Assembly: GCF_001661345.1 (NCBI RefSeq)
Contig: NW_017962926.1
Span: forward strand, 310,001 to 374,000
Direction of reading: 5' to 3'
DNA: 64,000 bases
Source: Ascoidea rubescens DSM 1968
Lineage: Eukaryota > Ascomycota > Saccharomycetes > Ascoideales > Ascoideaceae
Shown: positions 22,641 through 34,226 of the stretch, one piece after another
Numbering within the stretch: the stretch's first letter is position 1
Layout of the letters: every line of letters begins with the position of its first letter
Translations under genes and position numbers: made by a program
Notes under the pieces: generated by a model
Seen by the model: the letters and a program-made list of their open reading frames with translations, nothing else
Databases searched by the model: none
Told to the model about the DNA's origin: nothing

Positions 22641-23777
22641 TTATTCAGTGTTTTTCTTTTTGAAGTTTGCAAATTTAAAATCCGGATAATCATCATTAAG
22701 CCTTCTTCTATTTTTCTTTTTAAATATAATTGCTGAGATTACATTGTTTTCCAATTTGACTAAATTTTCAATATTTTTCAATAGATTTTTTATATTGTTC
22801 GTTTGTGAAAAGATTTCCATGGACAAAATCGTCATTGTCTTATAATTATCTTTAAATAGTTCTCTTCCTTTAATCGAGAAAACAAAAGGCAAATTTTTAT
22901 CTAAATCTAAAAACAAACTCATTTGTGAATAATTAAATATAAAAGTAAAGCTTTTTTCAATGTCACTAGCAAAACTATATGGTGATTTCGAGTATAGTCT
23001 GATTTTCTGTTTTGCCGATTCTAATTCGTAGAGTTTTATATTATCATAAGTTTTGCTTGTATTCATAAAATTTTTAACCATTGAAGAATTCAAAATATTG
23101 CATCTTAACAACACTGAATTTATGTTTTCAATATTAAAATGTTAGTTGTTATTTGAGTTCAGATAACCATATAGATGGTGGATAATACCCATTTAATTAT
23201 GGTTTTACATACAGCAAAATGAATGATCCTCAATGTTAAGAAACGTTGGAGTATCTGTTTTTAATTCTACAGTCATTTTCAACTGACCCCAGATCTATAG
23301 GATAAAATGGCAAAATGACTGGTTAATTGATTGTTTTTTTTCATATTTTTTTTTTCTTTTTAGGAATATTTTGAATTCTGATTTGTATTCATTAATAAAA
23401 GGTAAAAAAAATACCTTACTTTCCGCAACGGATTTCATGAGGTTTTCCAAAATTGGTTCACCAGGTTTTAACACTCTATCATTGAAATAAATAGAATAAA
23501 CAAACTTCATCATATGGTCAAATGGAGTATCGTGTTAATATTTTAGTGAAAAGCCAATTTAGTAAATAAAATCAATTGATCATACTGATATATAAGGCAA
23601 TGCTGGAAGAATAATCGAGTTTTTCTCATGAAATTCCTCGCAATAGCCTTTGGCGGTTAAGGATTTAACGCTATCACTAAAGTCGTTTTCAAGAATGTTG
23701 ATTTTGTAGGATGAATCGTTTGAAACAAAAATATCGTCTTGTCTAAGGTACCGAGTATTCTGTTCAAATATGATCAT
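22641..23777 (-). CDS. Unidentified protein, four exons predicted
   Basis: Open segments on the minus strand join through yeast-like splice signals into one frame of about 278 residues. Exon 1 is 23777-23586 (ATG start, ending ILPALPYIS). Intron 1 is 23585-23505 (donor GTATGA, TACTAAA). Exon 2 is 23504-23415. Intron 2 is 23414-23295 (donor GTATTT, acceptor TATAG; weakest). Exon 3 is 23294-23213. Intron 3 is 23212-23114 (donor GTATGT, branch ACTAAC, first AG after it; strong). Exon 4 is 23113-22641. The last exon has alternating hydrophobic strands (RCNILNSSMVKNFMN, FTFIFNYSQMSLFLDL, FVFSIKGRELF) that faintly recall Ddc1/Rad9 clamp subunits, too weak to name it, and a basic tail. Several introns in one yeast gene are unusual and are commoner among meiotic genes. 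Confidence 0.55.
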
Positions 23778-23812
23778 TGTAAGAATAAATTCAAAGAAAA
23801 TCGGCAAAAGTA

Positions 23813-23853
23813 AGATAGATAGATGGATAGATAGAAAGAGAGATGGAAAGAAA
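23813..23853 (+). repeat. GATA-rich simple repeat
   Basis: Imperfect (GATA)n / GAAA-type short tandem repeat just upstream of the multi-intron gene. Confidence 0.7.
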
Positions 23854-24011
23854 GATTCTTTCTGAGATCTACAAAATTGGAAAAATAAAAACCCAAATAA
23901 TCGGAAATAAAACTAAAAATTGAAAATTTAAAACATATAAAATTTATTCATTAAAAAGATAAAAAAAACTATGGAAATTTACATAACAAATGAACAGCAG
24001 TGATAAAGAAA

Positions 24012-25685
24012 TTATTCTAAAGTATTTAAGTCAACTGGTTCACCGACAGTTGTGATGGATGGATATAACAAAGTGGTTAAAAAATCGCTGAATGACTCAC
24101 CAGTGATTTCTGGTTTGAACAAAGAAGCTGCCAATTCAAATTTGTTTCCAACTGGAGCTATCTTTAATAATTTTTCGGTTTCTTCAGCTAATAAGCTCGA
24201 GGACAATTCTGGTGTAAGAGTTGCGCCAGTGTCAGTTAAGACAGCACGATGGGTGACCCATTGCCATAATTGAGTTCTCGAGACTTCAGCAGTGGCAGCA
24301 TCTTCCATAAGATTGTTGATGGCAACACAACCAGAACCTCTGAGCCATGCCTCCATGTAACATAAACCAATGTAAAGATTTTGTCTTATACCCTTTTCAG
24401 TGATTCTACCACCTTCAATTTGAGTTTCAATCAATTGATCAGGAGTCACTTCAGCAGTGTCTGGGATGATGTGTATTTGGTTTGGAGTTTTCATGTGTTC
24501 ATCAAAAACAGAAGTGCAGATTGGCTCTAAAGCTGGATGAGCAATCCAAGAACCATCATGACCGGCCAATACCTCACGTAACTTATCTTTTCTAACATTA
24601 CCCATAGCAATTTCGTTGGCAGCTGGATCATTTTTAATTGGAATTAAAGCAGCCATACCACCCATAGCATGGACGTGTCTGGTATGACAGATTTTGATTA
24701 ATCTTTTAACGTAAGCGGCCATAAATGGAGAGGTCATAAGAACTTGATCTCTGTCTGGTAAAAGATGCTGTGATTTGTTTCTTAATTTTTTGATGGTTGA
24801 AAACATGTAATCCCATCTACCACAGTTAAGACCAGCTGAGTGGTCTCTTAATTCGAATATAATTTCATCCATCTGGAAAGAAGCTGGTAAAGTTTCAATT
24901 AAAACAGTGGCTCTAATGGTTCCTCTTGGAATTTCGAGAATATCTTGAGCAACATTGAAAACATTGTTCCATAACCTTGCTTCTAAGTAGTGTTCCATTT
25001 TTGGCAAGTAGAAGTATGGACCAAAACCGTTAGCAATCGATTCTTTAGCATTGTGAAAAAAATAAAGACCGAAATCCATCAAAGAGCCAGAAATTGGTTC
25101 ACCATCAACGAGGATATGATCATCGACTAAATGCCAGCCTCTTGGTCTAACGATTAAAGTTGGAGTTGGTTTCGAGAAATCGACTTTATAGTATTTCTTT
25201 GGGGTTGGTAATTCAATTTGTTTTCTAGTGGCATCATAAAGATTAACTTGACCATCGACCATATTTTCCCAGGTTGGAGAAGAGGAATCTTCAAAATCGG
25301 TCATATAAGTGTAAACAGGAGTGTTTAAAGCATTGATAACCATTTTTCTTGTGGTTGGACCAGTGATTTCAGCTCTTCTATCAATCAAACCTGGACCTAA
25401 AGTAGGACCTTTCCATGTTAAATCATCTCTAATTGCTTTAGTTTCAGGTAGGAAATCTAGTTTATAATTACCAGAATCAATTTTTTCTTGAATGATGTCA
25501 CGGTTTTTCAATAATTCAATACGTGTTTTGTTGAAAGTACGATGAAGTAAAGCAATAAAAGCAACAGCCTTTTTGGTTAAAATATTTGCTTGAGTTGTTG
25601 GAGCACCTTCATATGCTGGTTTGTTTGAAATGGAGCCAAGGATTTGAACACCATCGAGGGAACCATAAAATTCTTTTTTAACCAT
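24012..25685 (-). CDS. MLS1: Malate synthase (glyoxylate cycle), lacking a C-terminal SKL
   Basis: 557 residues, the usual length for malate synthase A (S. cerevisiae Mls1 is 554). Family motifs are clear: [31 protein letters not shown], the substrate-binding [33 protein letters not shown], and the catalytic-Asp region [10 protein letters not shown] near residue 376. It condenses glyoxylate with acetyl-CoA to malate for growth on C2 compounds or fatty acids. The protein ends VDLNTLE then TAA. There is no SKL-type PTS1, no SKL in the readthrough frame, and no PTS2 pattern at the N-terminus, so a cytosolic location is likely. I found no CTG codon among all its leucines. A CSRE-like motif lies far upstream (26721-26733). 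Confidence 0.97.
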   Translation of the reverse strand: MVKKEFYGSLDGVQILGSISNKPAYEGAPTTQANILTKKAVAFIALLHRTFNKTRIELLKNRDIIQEKIDSGNYKLDFLPETKAIRDDLTWKGPTLGPGLIDRRAEITGPTTRKMVINALNTPVYTYMTDFEDSSSPTWENMVDGQVNLYDATRKQIELPTPKKYYKVDFSKPTPTLIVRPRGWHLVDDHILVDGEPISGSLMDFGLYFFHNAKESIANGFGPYFYLPKMEHYLEARLWNNVFNVAQDILEIPRGTIRATVLIETLPASFQMDEIIFELRDHSAGLNCGRWDYMFSTIKKLRNKSQHLLPDRDQVLMTSPFMAAYVKRLIKICHTRHVHAMGGMAALIPIKNDPAANEIAMGNVRKDKLREVLAGHDGSWIAHPALEPICTSVFDEHMKTPNQIHIIPDTAEVTPDQLIETQIEGGRITEKGIRQNLYIGLCYMEAWLRGSGCVAINNLMEDAATAEVSRTQLWQWVTHRAVLTDTGATLTPELSSSLLAEETEKLLKIAPVGNKFELAASLFKPEITGESFSDFLTTLLYPSITTVGEPVDLNTLE

Positions 25686-28388
25686 TTTGAGTGAAATATT
25701 AATTATGTTGTATTTGGAATATGGAGTATAAAGAAATAAATTTGATCAAGGTGTGATTGAGAAGTTAATCAAATAAGTCTGCTGTATTAAAAGATAAAAA
25801 TTGAATCTATTAATGACGTTGAATTATAGATGATGATTTTAACTGGAGTAGACAAATTTAAAATGAGAAGATAATAATTAGTTTATATATTCTCAAGAAA
25901 CACAATAAAAAACAGAAATCTTGAAAAACAATTAAATGAAACAGCCAAATCAATCGGTTTGATGGCTGTAGAATAAATTCAATTTAGAGATGCTTGCTAA
26001 TTAGGTTGAGCAGCAGCAGCAGTTAGGTTTCATTACCTAAATGTGAAATCCATTTGGTAATGATTGAATGAATTAATATGAAGAATAAGCTTTTTAATTT
26101 TCATCAAGCCATTGAAATTGAACTTGAGAATAAAAATAAAAGGAAATTATAGCAAAAGCAGAAGGATCGATAAGAATTTATCCATTTAAGCATAAAGCAT
26201 TTAGGAATCTCATAAACAGATTCGGAGCTTTGTCAGTCATATTTAATCTGGCCAATGGGAGGCCGTAAAAAAAAGCCTGGGACTTTTACGTTTTTCTCCA
26301 AAGTCAACGCTGGCAACGAAAATTCAGGTTTTTTCAGTATTGATGTCTAAAGAAAAACTTGGCTGGTAGTCTACGAGCCCGCGAAAATTGAGTTGTTCAC
26401 CGAATAGATAACGTGGTAAATTTTCTTTTTTCATTTAAGATTGCAATCAAAATCTGTCAAAAATCTGGGGTAAAACTCTTAGAGTATTAAAGCTCAGCAA
26501 AACTCGACACATTTCGTTACATCTGGAAAAATGGATGCATGGGCACCGATTTAGACTTATCTTTCTTTTGCGATGTTCGAAAAATGTAAATTCATAAAAA
26601 AAAAGGAAAATTTGATGAATCAACATTTATCATGTCTGTCTTTTTTGCGTCGAGCCAACCAACGCGAATTAAAAAAAGTGCCTGCGTGGTTATCGGTCCG
26701 TCACTACCGGAGAACACGGGCCGATGAATGAACCACTACTGACTCGGGACTGGATCAGAGCGGGAAGGAGTCAGAATCTCGAGATGAAGGCAGTGTTGGT
26801 GGAAGTCAGAGCCGTTCTGAGTGATGGATATTCGCCACCAGCAACTAGCTCGGCCCGAAAGCTGTTCTACACGTGCTGTTTATTAGATCCTTGTTTGTGG
26901 TCTTGGTTTTGCATGTGACTCTTGGTTTTCCACAGAAGTGAAAACAGAGATGGATCTTGGGTGAGAGCCAATTTGATACAATCGTCGCAAATGGGCCCAA
27001 GAAACATCGAAGAGCTTCTTTATCAGACTGTATGTTTTCCCAACCTTCAATTTGTCTTTTCAAAGCACTTGGAGCACAATATTAATATTGTCTTTGGCAA
27101 ATTTAGCTTTTACGCAGCAAGGGCTTCCGAAATTTTGTTCGAAAAGTTTATTGTAAAGTTAATGGCATCCAAACAAAACCCATTTTCAACAAACCCAAAA
27201 TCAAAACACTCTATTATACTGGATGTATGTATTTAACCTAACCCAAGTGGGTCTTTTGGAATGAAGTGGATTTAAAGTATTAATATAATTATTAGATCAA
27301 CCAACTCAATTCCAGAAATTCAATGCCTTCAGAGTTCTTTTTGTGCAGGAATTGAAGAAGATCTTCGGAAGATAGACATTGATTATCAAGTTTGCTTGTT
27401 TATTAAATTCTATTCATTTAAATTTAATGAGTAAAAATCTTTTTGTTGTTTTGTTCTCGAGTTTACACTCCATGAAAATTTAAAATCATTAGATGGGCTT
27501 TATTTCAAATTTTAATAAACATTGATAATTAAATTTCGCGAGGAAATTCAAAATTAATATATCAAGTTATGCAAAAAGAATCCGATACAATCACCATTAA
27601 CTAGAAACTTACTAAAAACTTACTAGATTACTCTGTTTGTTTTTTATTTGTTTTAATGATGGTTATTATAATGGCCTTCAAATAAAAATAAAAGAAATAT
27701 AACCTTTTTGTTTAACAGTAATCAATAAATAAATAGAAATACTTTAAAATCTCAAATTATATTGCATTAGTACCCAAAGATATTCATTGTATTTGAAAAC
27801 ATTTCTATCATTACACATTTACTTTAAATTCCCAAGCTTTAATATATGGACTCATTTGCTAATAAAAAAAAGCTATAATTACACTTGAATACTAAAATTT
27901 TAATAAGCTCTGATATGACTAACCAACTCAAACATTTTTTTATAATCTGAATTCTATCATAAATTTTTGTTCTCCATTAACAGAAATTTTACCAACTAAA
28001 CTAATAACATTTCAAGAAAATACCCATTGAAATTTCAATATATAAAACTAAGTGTGTTTTTTCCAAGAAAAAAAAAATATCAAGCTGAAATAGCTACTGC
28101 TTTATTGTACTCTAAAAAAAACATAGAAAAATATAAAAAGGAAAACGTTTCTATTAAAACCAATTGCCACAAATAAATTCTGATGGACAATAACCAAGAA
28201 ACTCAAAAGACCTCCAACTACTATCTAAAGTAAATTATTATTTAGATGTAAACCTCAAATCTTTTCCACTATCTCCAACATCAGCGGAATTCAATTTTGT
28301 GAAAACGTCCGTCTTTACTTTTCCAGCGATTGTTCGAATCTGATTATCTTTGATATATATCACAATAATACACAATACACAATATAGA
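25686..28388. other. 2.7 kb divergent intergenic region, MLS1 / RTC1
   Basis: Contains GC-richer patches at about 26250-26400 and 26640-26960 (inside which small opposite-strand frames appear accidental), then AT-rich sequence to RTC1. This should contain both promoters. No gene supported. Confidence 0.45.
26721..26733 (-). promoter_or_regulatory. CSRE-like motif (Cat8/Sip4 type)
   Basis: On the minus strand the stretch reads TTCATTCATCGG, with two mismatches to the carbon-source-responsive element consensus YCCNYTNRKCCG that activates MLS1 and ICL1 in S. cerevisiae. It lies about 1 kb from the start, so the role is speculative. Confidence 0.25.
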
Positions 28389-31300
28389 ATGGCCCTCAAT
28401 GCTGAAAATTTTAATAGAACAAGAAGAAATAACTCTTCTAATCATCGTATTTTGCCTTTCAGTATTCTAAATTCCCCCTTGGCTCAACCAGGCTCCAATT
28501 CTAGTCCATCTAGTTCATCGCCAATAAACAATGCACTACCTCAATCTCCAATGAACAATCACAATTTGTTCTTGCAACCACTTCATGGCTCAGATATTTT
28601 GGACAGAACTTCTTCAAACTACAAAAAATTCTCTTACAAAACAAAAACATCATTAAATTTTGCTTCTTATACCGAAATACAGGCTCTTTCCTCTTCAAAT
28701 GATCCTGCTCACCCAAACAGAGTGGTAATTGCTGGGAAAAGTTTAATTCAAGTTCTAGATATCGACAACGAAAATTCCACAATCACAATTGTAAAAGATG
28801 TTTTAAAAGGTTCTTTTCTACAAAAGAACGTTACTCAATTGGGCTCCATCTTTGACATAAGATTTGGTTATCACTCAAATAAAAATTTGATTGCTGTTGC
28901 TTCGATAACAGGTTCGGTTTATGTATTTGATAATTCGGATGCATCTTCATCAACATATAATAAAATCGTCAATAATCTTAAAGCACACAATCGTCCTGTC
29001 AATTCCATTGCCTTTTCTCCTCATGATTCTAATCTATTGATGTCTGGATCCAGAGATGGTGTTATAAAAATTTGGGATCTTCGTTCTGAAGAGCCCGTAA
29101 AAAGCTTATCTGCAAATGCTGATGTAGTAAGGTGTAATGAATATTCTCCTCATGATCCATATAGTATTGTTGCTACCTATGATTCTGGAAGCATAGTAAA
29201 ATGGGATTTGAGAAACAATAAACAAGAAAAAAGATTTAATGGCCACAATAAAGGAGGTCTCACTCTTGAATGGAATAATAAATTCAATTATATTGTTTCT
29301 GGAGGTAGTGATCAACAAATTCAAGTGTGGAATATGAGCTCCAAGAATATTCAAGATCGTTCCCAGCCAGATTTCACAATAAATACATCAAGTCAGATAG
29401 CCAAGGTTTCGTGGTCTCCTTTCACAGAAAACTGTTCCTCTGTTATCGACTGTCAGGTTGCATCTTGCTACTTAGGCAACAATTCTTTTGTGAATGTATG
29501 GGATCTCAAAAGGAACTTTATACCTAGATTTGTATTGGCTGAACATTCGCAGCCAGCTACTGGTTTGTGTTGGAAAGATCAAAATCACATATGGACCTGT
29601 TCAAAAGATAAATTATTTATACAGCATGATTTGAGAAGTGAGAGATGTACAATAGAAGATTTACCTAAAACTTCTGTCAAATTTAATTGGTCCAGATTTA
29701 ATGAGGTTTGTTTTATTTCTCAAAATGATGATTGTTTTACTTTAAATAAAAACAGAAATGAGAATCTATCCTATGATAAGGGCCATTCGGTTTATCAGTC
29801 TTCAAGACATTTTAAAGAAAATTTTAATGATTATTTTATATCCTCTAAAGAAACAAATCAAAAATATAATCATCTACTAAATTCTACGCCTGATTTAAGA
29901 AATTCAGAAGATCTCATAGATGATTCATATAACAATATAAATCATATATTGAGTGATTGTTCTAACCATATAAGTGAAATTCATGCTCAAAATCATGGAA
30001 ATCGTGTTTTTTTTCCAAAATTTTCTTCCTTTTTGTTTAAATTGAAGCCCAGAAACCTGTTTGATCAAGAAAATCTGACAAATGAAAATATTCAATCACA
30101 GGGAACGCACAGAGATTCTCATGGTTCAAGTAATTTGGACTCAAACAACTCAAACTCTAGTTCTGTTGTAGGGTCACTTCCGGTTCCTCAACTTCAACGA
30201 CATATCAGCTTTTCCAATCATCAAATTAATCAGCATGGTGTTAGTTTTGGAAGTTCCAACCAATTTTCTAAATCTGATCAATCTAAAAAATCTTTTTTGA
30301 GTGGAAACTCTCCTCATAGTCCCATTTTAAACAAAAAAAATGAAAATTTACTAACTAATCATCTGCAGGGAAATCCCATGGCTACCTACAATGATATCTA
30401 TGATTTCAATAAAAACAGCAATAGTAGTGATAGTTTGTTTGCATCAGCTGCACTGAAAATAGAAAGATCACACTCTCAATCTCCCAAAAACTCAGCTTTT
30501 AATGACATACCAAGACCTATAATTCAGAGGTCACAAACCACTCATCAATTTATTAGTGGATTAAAAGAAAATAAACCTTTGCAAAATACCCATTACAGAA
30601 ACACGTCTAACCATCAATTTGGCCAAGAAGTGGAAAATCTAGTAAATGACAATAAAAATCATTCTAACATCAAGAATTCAGCTCGAAATCCTATAAATGT
30701 TAACGAGCAGCCTCAGAATATATCAAAAACTACAATTAATATCGAGAATTCTGGAAAAGAAATAAGTTTTCAAAATCTTACAAATTCTCCATTTAAAAAT
30801 ATAACTAATAATCTATTAAAATCTTCTTTGGATGTTTCATTTCCATTATCAAGTCTTGTCCATACATCATCTAACAGTTCAGGCCAGTTGAGATCATCTG
30901 TTCAACCCAATCTCAATGTGCCTAGTCTTAGTCGAACATCTTCAAACTTGAAACCATCTAAAAATTATTCCAGCTCCAATTCTTTTCTTGACTCAATTGC
31001 CAGGAATCCTGAATTCAGTTTTAAAAACACGCCAATACCTTTGATTTATTTATGTAACCCAATAAAAATTGAAAGAGATTTCGATTTAATTTTTCAACGT
31101 TGTTCTTACAGCTATTTTAGGTACTTGGGAGAAGGAGTTGAGTGGTATTATTATCGCTTAATGGAGTTTTTGGATGGTGAAGAATTGCAGATACCTAGAA
31201 TTTTTGAAAATGGTGAAAATCTTTTTTCTGTTTTGGAAATGCTTGATAATAAAGATAAAAAACCACCAATAAGAGAAAGCAAATCTATTTTGAATAAATT

Positions 31301-33125
31301 AAAAATTGAAGAGATTCGGAAAATTGTAGATGAAGTTTTTTTTGGATACGAATCAATGTCTCTAAGTGACAAACTTAATTTTTCAGATGATTTTGAAAAT
31401 GCACAAATAGTTTGCTTAATCAAGTTTTTAATTTTGATAAAAGATATTGACACTGTGAAAATATTGATAATAATTATTGATAATATAAGAGTTGCAACAG
31501 AAATTCAATATTTCAGGCATTTTAAATTGTGGAAAATGATATTGACAGTAATCTTGATAAAACAAGAAAATCGGAAAAAAGATTTTATGAGTGGGAATTT
31601 ATCTCAAGATCAGATAAATATGAAATTTCAAAGAAAGGGATCAGATAATAATTCAGATATTTTTAGTAATTTTGACACTGATGAGTTAAGTAAAGAGCAA
31701 AGTAAAAGCGATAATACTGAAAATTTTACCGGTTCAAATCGTTTCTATGCTTCTTCAGTTGAATCGTCTACTCTCTCAATGTTGCAATTAGTACCGAAAA
31801 TTCAGGTGGATGGTTCTTCCAATAAAAATGAACAAAATGGAAAAAGTGATAGTAATTCCAGTATAAATAAACGTATAAAAAAAAAATCATTAAGTGATAC
31901 TGACGACAATAAAGAAATTTTACATGCAATCAACCAGCTGCGGCAAAAATCAGGAACTAGTTATAAAGATAATGAAAGTGCGATTTTAGATGACAGTGAT
32001 GAATCTGATGAGGAATTGGTAAACCCTAAGTCATTTCCTTCAATTTATAATTCCAATTCCAACAAAGTAAAGAGCAATTTTCTTATCAAAAATCCAAAGT
32101 CTTTAGAAAGTTCAACATCTAGTCTTGGGATGCTAGATTCATCAAGTGAAGTGAAGAGTACTGTGAATGTTTCCGATCATAATAACAAGCAAAATGTTAA
32201 TCATGAAGATGTAGAGTTTAACATTTCACATTCCTTTAGATCTTCAATTTCGCCATTATCATTTTCTGTTGGAAGAAGTATTCCAAAGGATTCGCCGTTA
32301 GGTGGATTAATTCGATCAAAGAGCTCTAGGCTTTCTAATTTTAATTATCCATTGGATAAATTTAAAAGAGATAATGCAACTGAGAGACTACCTGGAACTC
32401 TTAGTTTAAAGAGCAATTTAACAAAGCAAATAAAATACAATTCATCATCAGGAGAACATGGCAATGTTTATGCCAGCACAGTTAGTAGTTTTAGAGATGA
32501 GAGACATAATCAAAATGCAAAAAGTATATTGGAAGTTTCTCAAGAGCGATTGGATAAGGAAAATCTAGTCAAGAGAATCAACATGAATCATTCTAACGGA
32601 TTTCCATGGAATCCAGAGCGAATTATCACAAGGGTTAGCAGTTATGCAACTGAAGAAGGAGATATATTAATGTGTGTATCGTTATTATTATTATTTCGTA
32701 ATTTATTTACAAAATATCAAGCATTAGAATGGGTTCATGGTTTTATTGAAATTTTAACAAGAAAAAGACTATTTTCAATTTCTTCATTAATTTTGAAATA
32801 TTGTGGATTGCCAGAAATACTGAATGAAGGATTAAAAAACACGCATATTAATTCATTTTGCTTTAATTGCAAAAACATTATTACAAATGACAAAGTGAAA
32901 TTGAGTGAAAATAATGAAAAAGAAGTTAGAAGTAGATATTGGATATGTGAAAATTGTAAAACGTTTACGAGTAAATGCTGTTACTGTGATATTCCTATTA
33001 AAGGATTAAGTTTAAATTTACTCACTTGTGGACATCATATTCATGCTGAATGCTTTAAAGAATGGTTTGATGATGGTGATGAAAGAGAGTGTCCATGTGG
33101 ATGCGGTGAAGTTATATTCGAATAG
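28389..33125 (+). CDS. RTC1: Rtc1/WDR24-like SEA-complex WD40-RING protein
   Basis: 1578 residues from the ATG at 28389, larger than S. cerevisiae Rtc1 (1341). The N-terminal third is a WD40 propeller (for example AHNRPVNSIAFSPHD, LMSGSRDGVIKIWDLRS, VSGGSDQQIQVWNMSS, about residues 90-450). A long Ser/Asn-rich disordered stretch follows (about 480-880), then a helical segment, more disorder, and a C-terminal zinc domain with CFNC, CENC, CCYC and CGHHIHAECFKEWF ending CPCGCGEV (RING type). Rtc1 is a SEACAT subunit at the vacuole that promotes TORC1 activity by opposing the SEACIT GAP. CTG codons are few and those I found lie in the disordered parts. The in-frame extension upstream lacks an ATG, so the start at 28389 is preferred. 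Confidence 0.92.
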   Translation: MALNAENFNRTRRNNSSNHRILPFSILNSPLAQPGSNSSPSSSSPINNALPQSPMNNHNLFLQPLHGSDILDRTSSNYKKFSYKTKTSLNFASYTEIQALSSSNDPAHPNRVVIAGKSLIQVLDIDNENSTITIVKDVLKGSFLQKNVTQLGSIFDIRFGYHSNKNLIAVASITGSVYVFDNSDASSSTYNKIVNNLKAHNRPVNSIAFSPHDSNLLMSGSRDGVIKIWDLRSEEPVKSLSANADVVRCNEYSPHDPYSIVATYDSGSIVKWDLRNNKQEKRFNGHNKGGLTLEWNNKFNYIVSGGSDQQIQVWNMSSKNIQDRSQPDFTINTSSQIAKVSWSPFTENCSSVIDCQVASCYLGNNSFVNVWDLKRNFIPRFVLAEHSQPATGLCWKDQNHIWTCSKDKLFIQHDLRSERCTIEDLPKTSVKFNWSRFNEVCFISQNDDCFTLNKNRNENLSYDKGHSVYQSSRHFKENFNDYFISSKETNQKYNHLLNSTPDLRNSEDLIDDSYNNINHILSDCSNHISEIHAQNHGNRVFFPKFSSFLFKLKPRNLFDQENLTNENIQSQGTHRDSHGSSNLDSNNSNSSSVVGSLPVPQLQRHISFSNHQINQHGVSFGSSNQFSKSDQSKKSFLSGNSPHSPILNKKNENLLTNHLQGNPMATYNDIYDFNKNSNSSDSLFASAALKIERSHSQSPKNSAFNDIPRPIIQRSQTTHQFISGLKENKPLQNTHYRNTSNHQFGQEVENLVNDNKNHSNIKNSARNPINVNEQPQNISKTTINIENSGKEISFQNLTNSPFKNITNNLLKSSLDVSFPLSSLVHTSSNSSGQLRSSVQPNLNVPSLSRTSSNLKPSKNYSSSNSFLDSIARNPEFSFKNTPIPLIYLCNPIKIERDFDLIFQRCSYSYFRYLGEGVEWYYYRLMEFLDGEELQIPRIFENGENLFSVLEMLDNKDKKPPIRESKSILNKLKIEEIRKIVDEVFFGYESMSLSDKLNFSDDFENAQIVCLIKFLILIKDIDTVKILIIIIDNIRVATEIQYFRHFKLWKMILTVILIKQENRKKDFMSGNLSQDQINMKFQRKGSDNNSDIFSNFDTDELSKEQSKSDNTENFTGSNRFYASSVESSTLSMLQLVPKIQVDGSSNKNEQNGKSDSNSSINKRIKKKSLSDTDDNKEILHAINQLRQKSGTSYKDNESAILDDSDESDEELVNPKSFPSIYNSNSNKVKSNFLIKNPKSLESSTSSLGMLDSSSEVKSTVNVSDHNNKQNVNHEDVEFNISHSFRSSISPLSFSVGRSIPKDSPLGGLIRSKSSRLSNFNYPLDKFKRDNATERLPGTLSLKSNLTKQIKYNSSSGEHGNVYASTVSSFRDERHNQNAKSILEVSQERLDKENLVKRINMNHSNGFPWNPERIITRVSSYATEEGDILMCVSLLLLFRNLFTKYQALEWVHGFIEILTRKRLFSISSLILKYCGLPEILNEGLKNTHINSFCFNCKNIITNDKVKLSENNEKEVRSRYWICENCKTFTSKCCYCDIPIKGLSLNLLTCGHHIHAECFKEWFDDGDERECPCGCGEVIFE

Positions 33126-33618
33126 TTAAGAAAACAATAAAAAAGGAACTGAAGATCAAAGGGTTTGGTTTACTTTTTTTTGGTTAATGATTTAGAAAAT
33201 GGAATTTCAGATGGTGGTGAACGTATAATTGCTATTTTACATTGCTATTGTTGATAAGTTACAACAAAACAGATGATATTATTTCAGAGAGTTTCTGAAC
33301 TTTCATTGATTATATAAAAACTATGGGTCTTATAGATCTTATAGATTTTAATAATTTCAGTCGTTTCATTAAAGAGCTACATTTCAAGTTGGTAACATTG
33401 AAATTGAAACATAGGCCAAATGAAATTCAAAAATGAATTTGAGATTTTTAATTTGTTTTTGGGTATTCTTTAGCATAATGATGATTCTTTGATATTTTAT
33501 AATTGCTTTAAACCAAATTCTAGAACAGTAACATAAAGGCAAAGCAAAACAGTATATGATTAATGTATGTTATATTATTCACTCAAAAAAATAAGAAAAA
33601 CAACGTTATCGGATAATG

Positions 33619-33646
33619 ACGAACATCCGAGCCGACGGGTGTTCGT
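33619..33646. repeat. 28-bp inverted repeat (ACGAACATCC / GGGTGTTCGT)
   Basis: 10-bp arms with one mismatch around an 8-bp GC-rich spacer. The sequence is clearly GC-richer than its flanks. Could be a dimeric transcription-factor site or a transcript hairpin about 0.5 kb past RTC1. Confidence 0.6.
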
Positions 33647-34104
33647 GAATGTATATAGTCCGAATGAAAAAGTAGCAATCCGAAGAATCCAGGTTCGGTT
33701 GAGTACAATGCGACAATTTCCAAGTTAGGAATTTAGTTAGCCAAATTGAACCTAAATAAGGTGATATTATCTGATTTGATGAAACTACTTTCGCCTGAAG
33801 TTAATCTGAAGAATCATGCCAAAAAATGAATGCAGAAGGATGATTAAAATAAAAGAGGAAAGGGTATTTTGCTGCCTTAATTTAATTACAAAATTGAATC
33901 GGGCTGTTTGAGCTTTTTGGAGAAGAAAACAGCCAATTGAAGGTAGTTGAGTGAATTGGAAAGGACGACCATACAAGCGGATTTTCCACGAAAAAGAAAG
34001 GTAAACAATGCGATGGATCAAAGTTTATTATTTGATGCAAGAAAAAAAAGCAAAATGGAAATCGGAGCGCAATTTGAAAACACAAACGCAATTTAATTTA
34101 TTTT

Positions 34105-34135
34105 TGTTTTCGTTTTCGTTTTCGCTTTCGTTTTG
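34105..34135 (+). repeat. (TTTTCG)n short tandem repeat
   Basis: About five copies of TTTTCG/GCTTTCG about 100 bp before the lipase start. Confidence 0.8.
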
Positions 34136-34226
34136 AATCTTTGATTTGAACGAGTGAAAGTGAATCGAAAGAAAACCAGGCAGTTGATTATTTTATATCA
34201 GAAAGATCGGATAAAAAGAATCAAGA

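Larger units (their letters stand above)
33126..34226. other. Intergenic region with a palindrome
   Basis: No gene seen. It carries the near-palindrome at 33619-33646 and a GTTTTCG-type repeat near 34105-34135. Confidence 0.45.
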
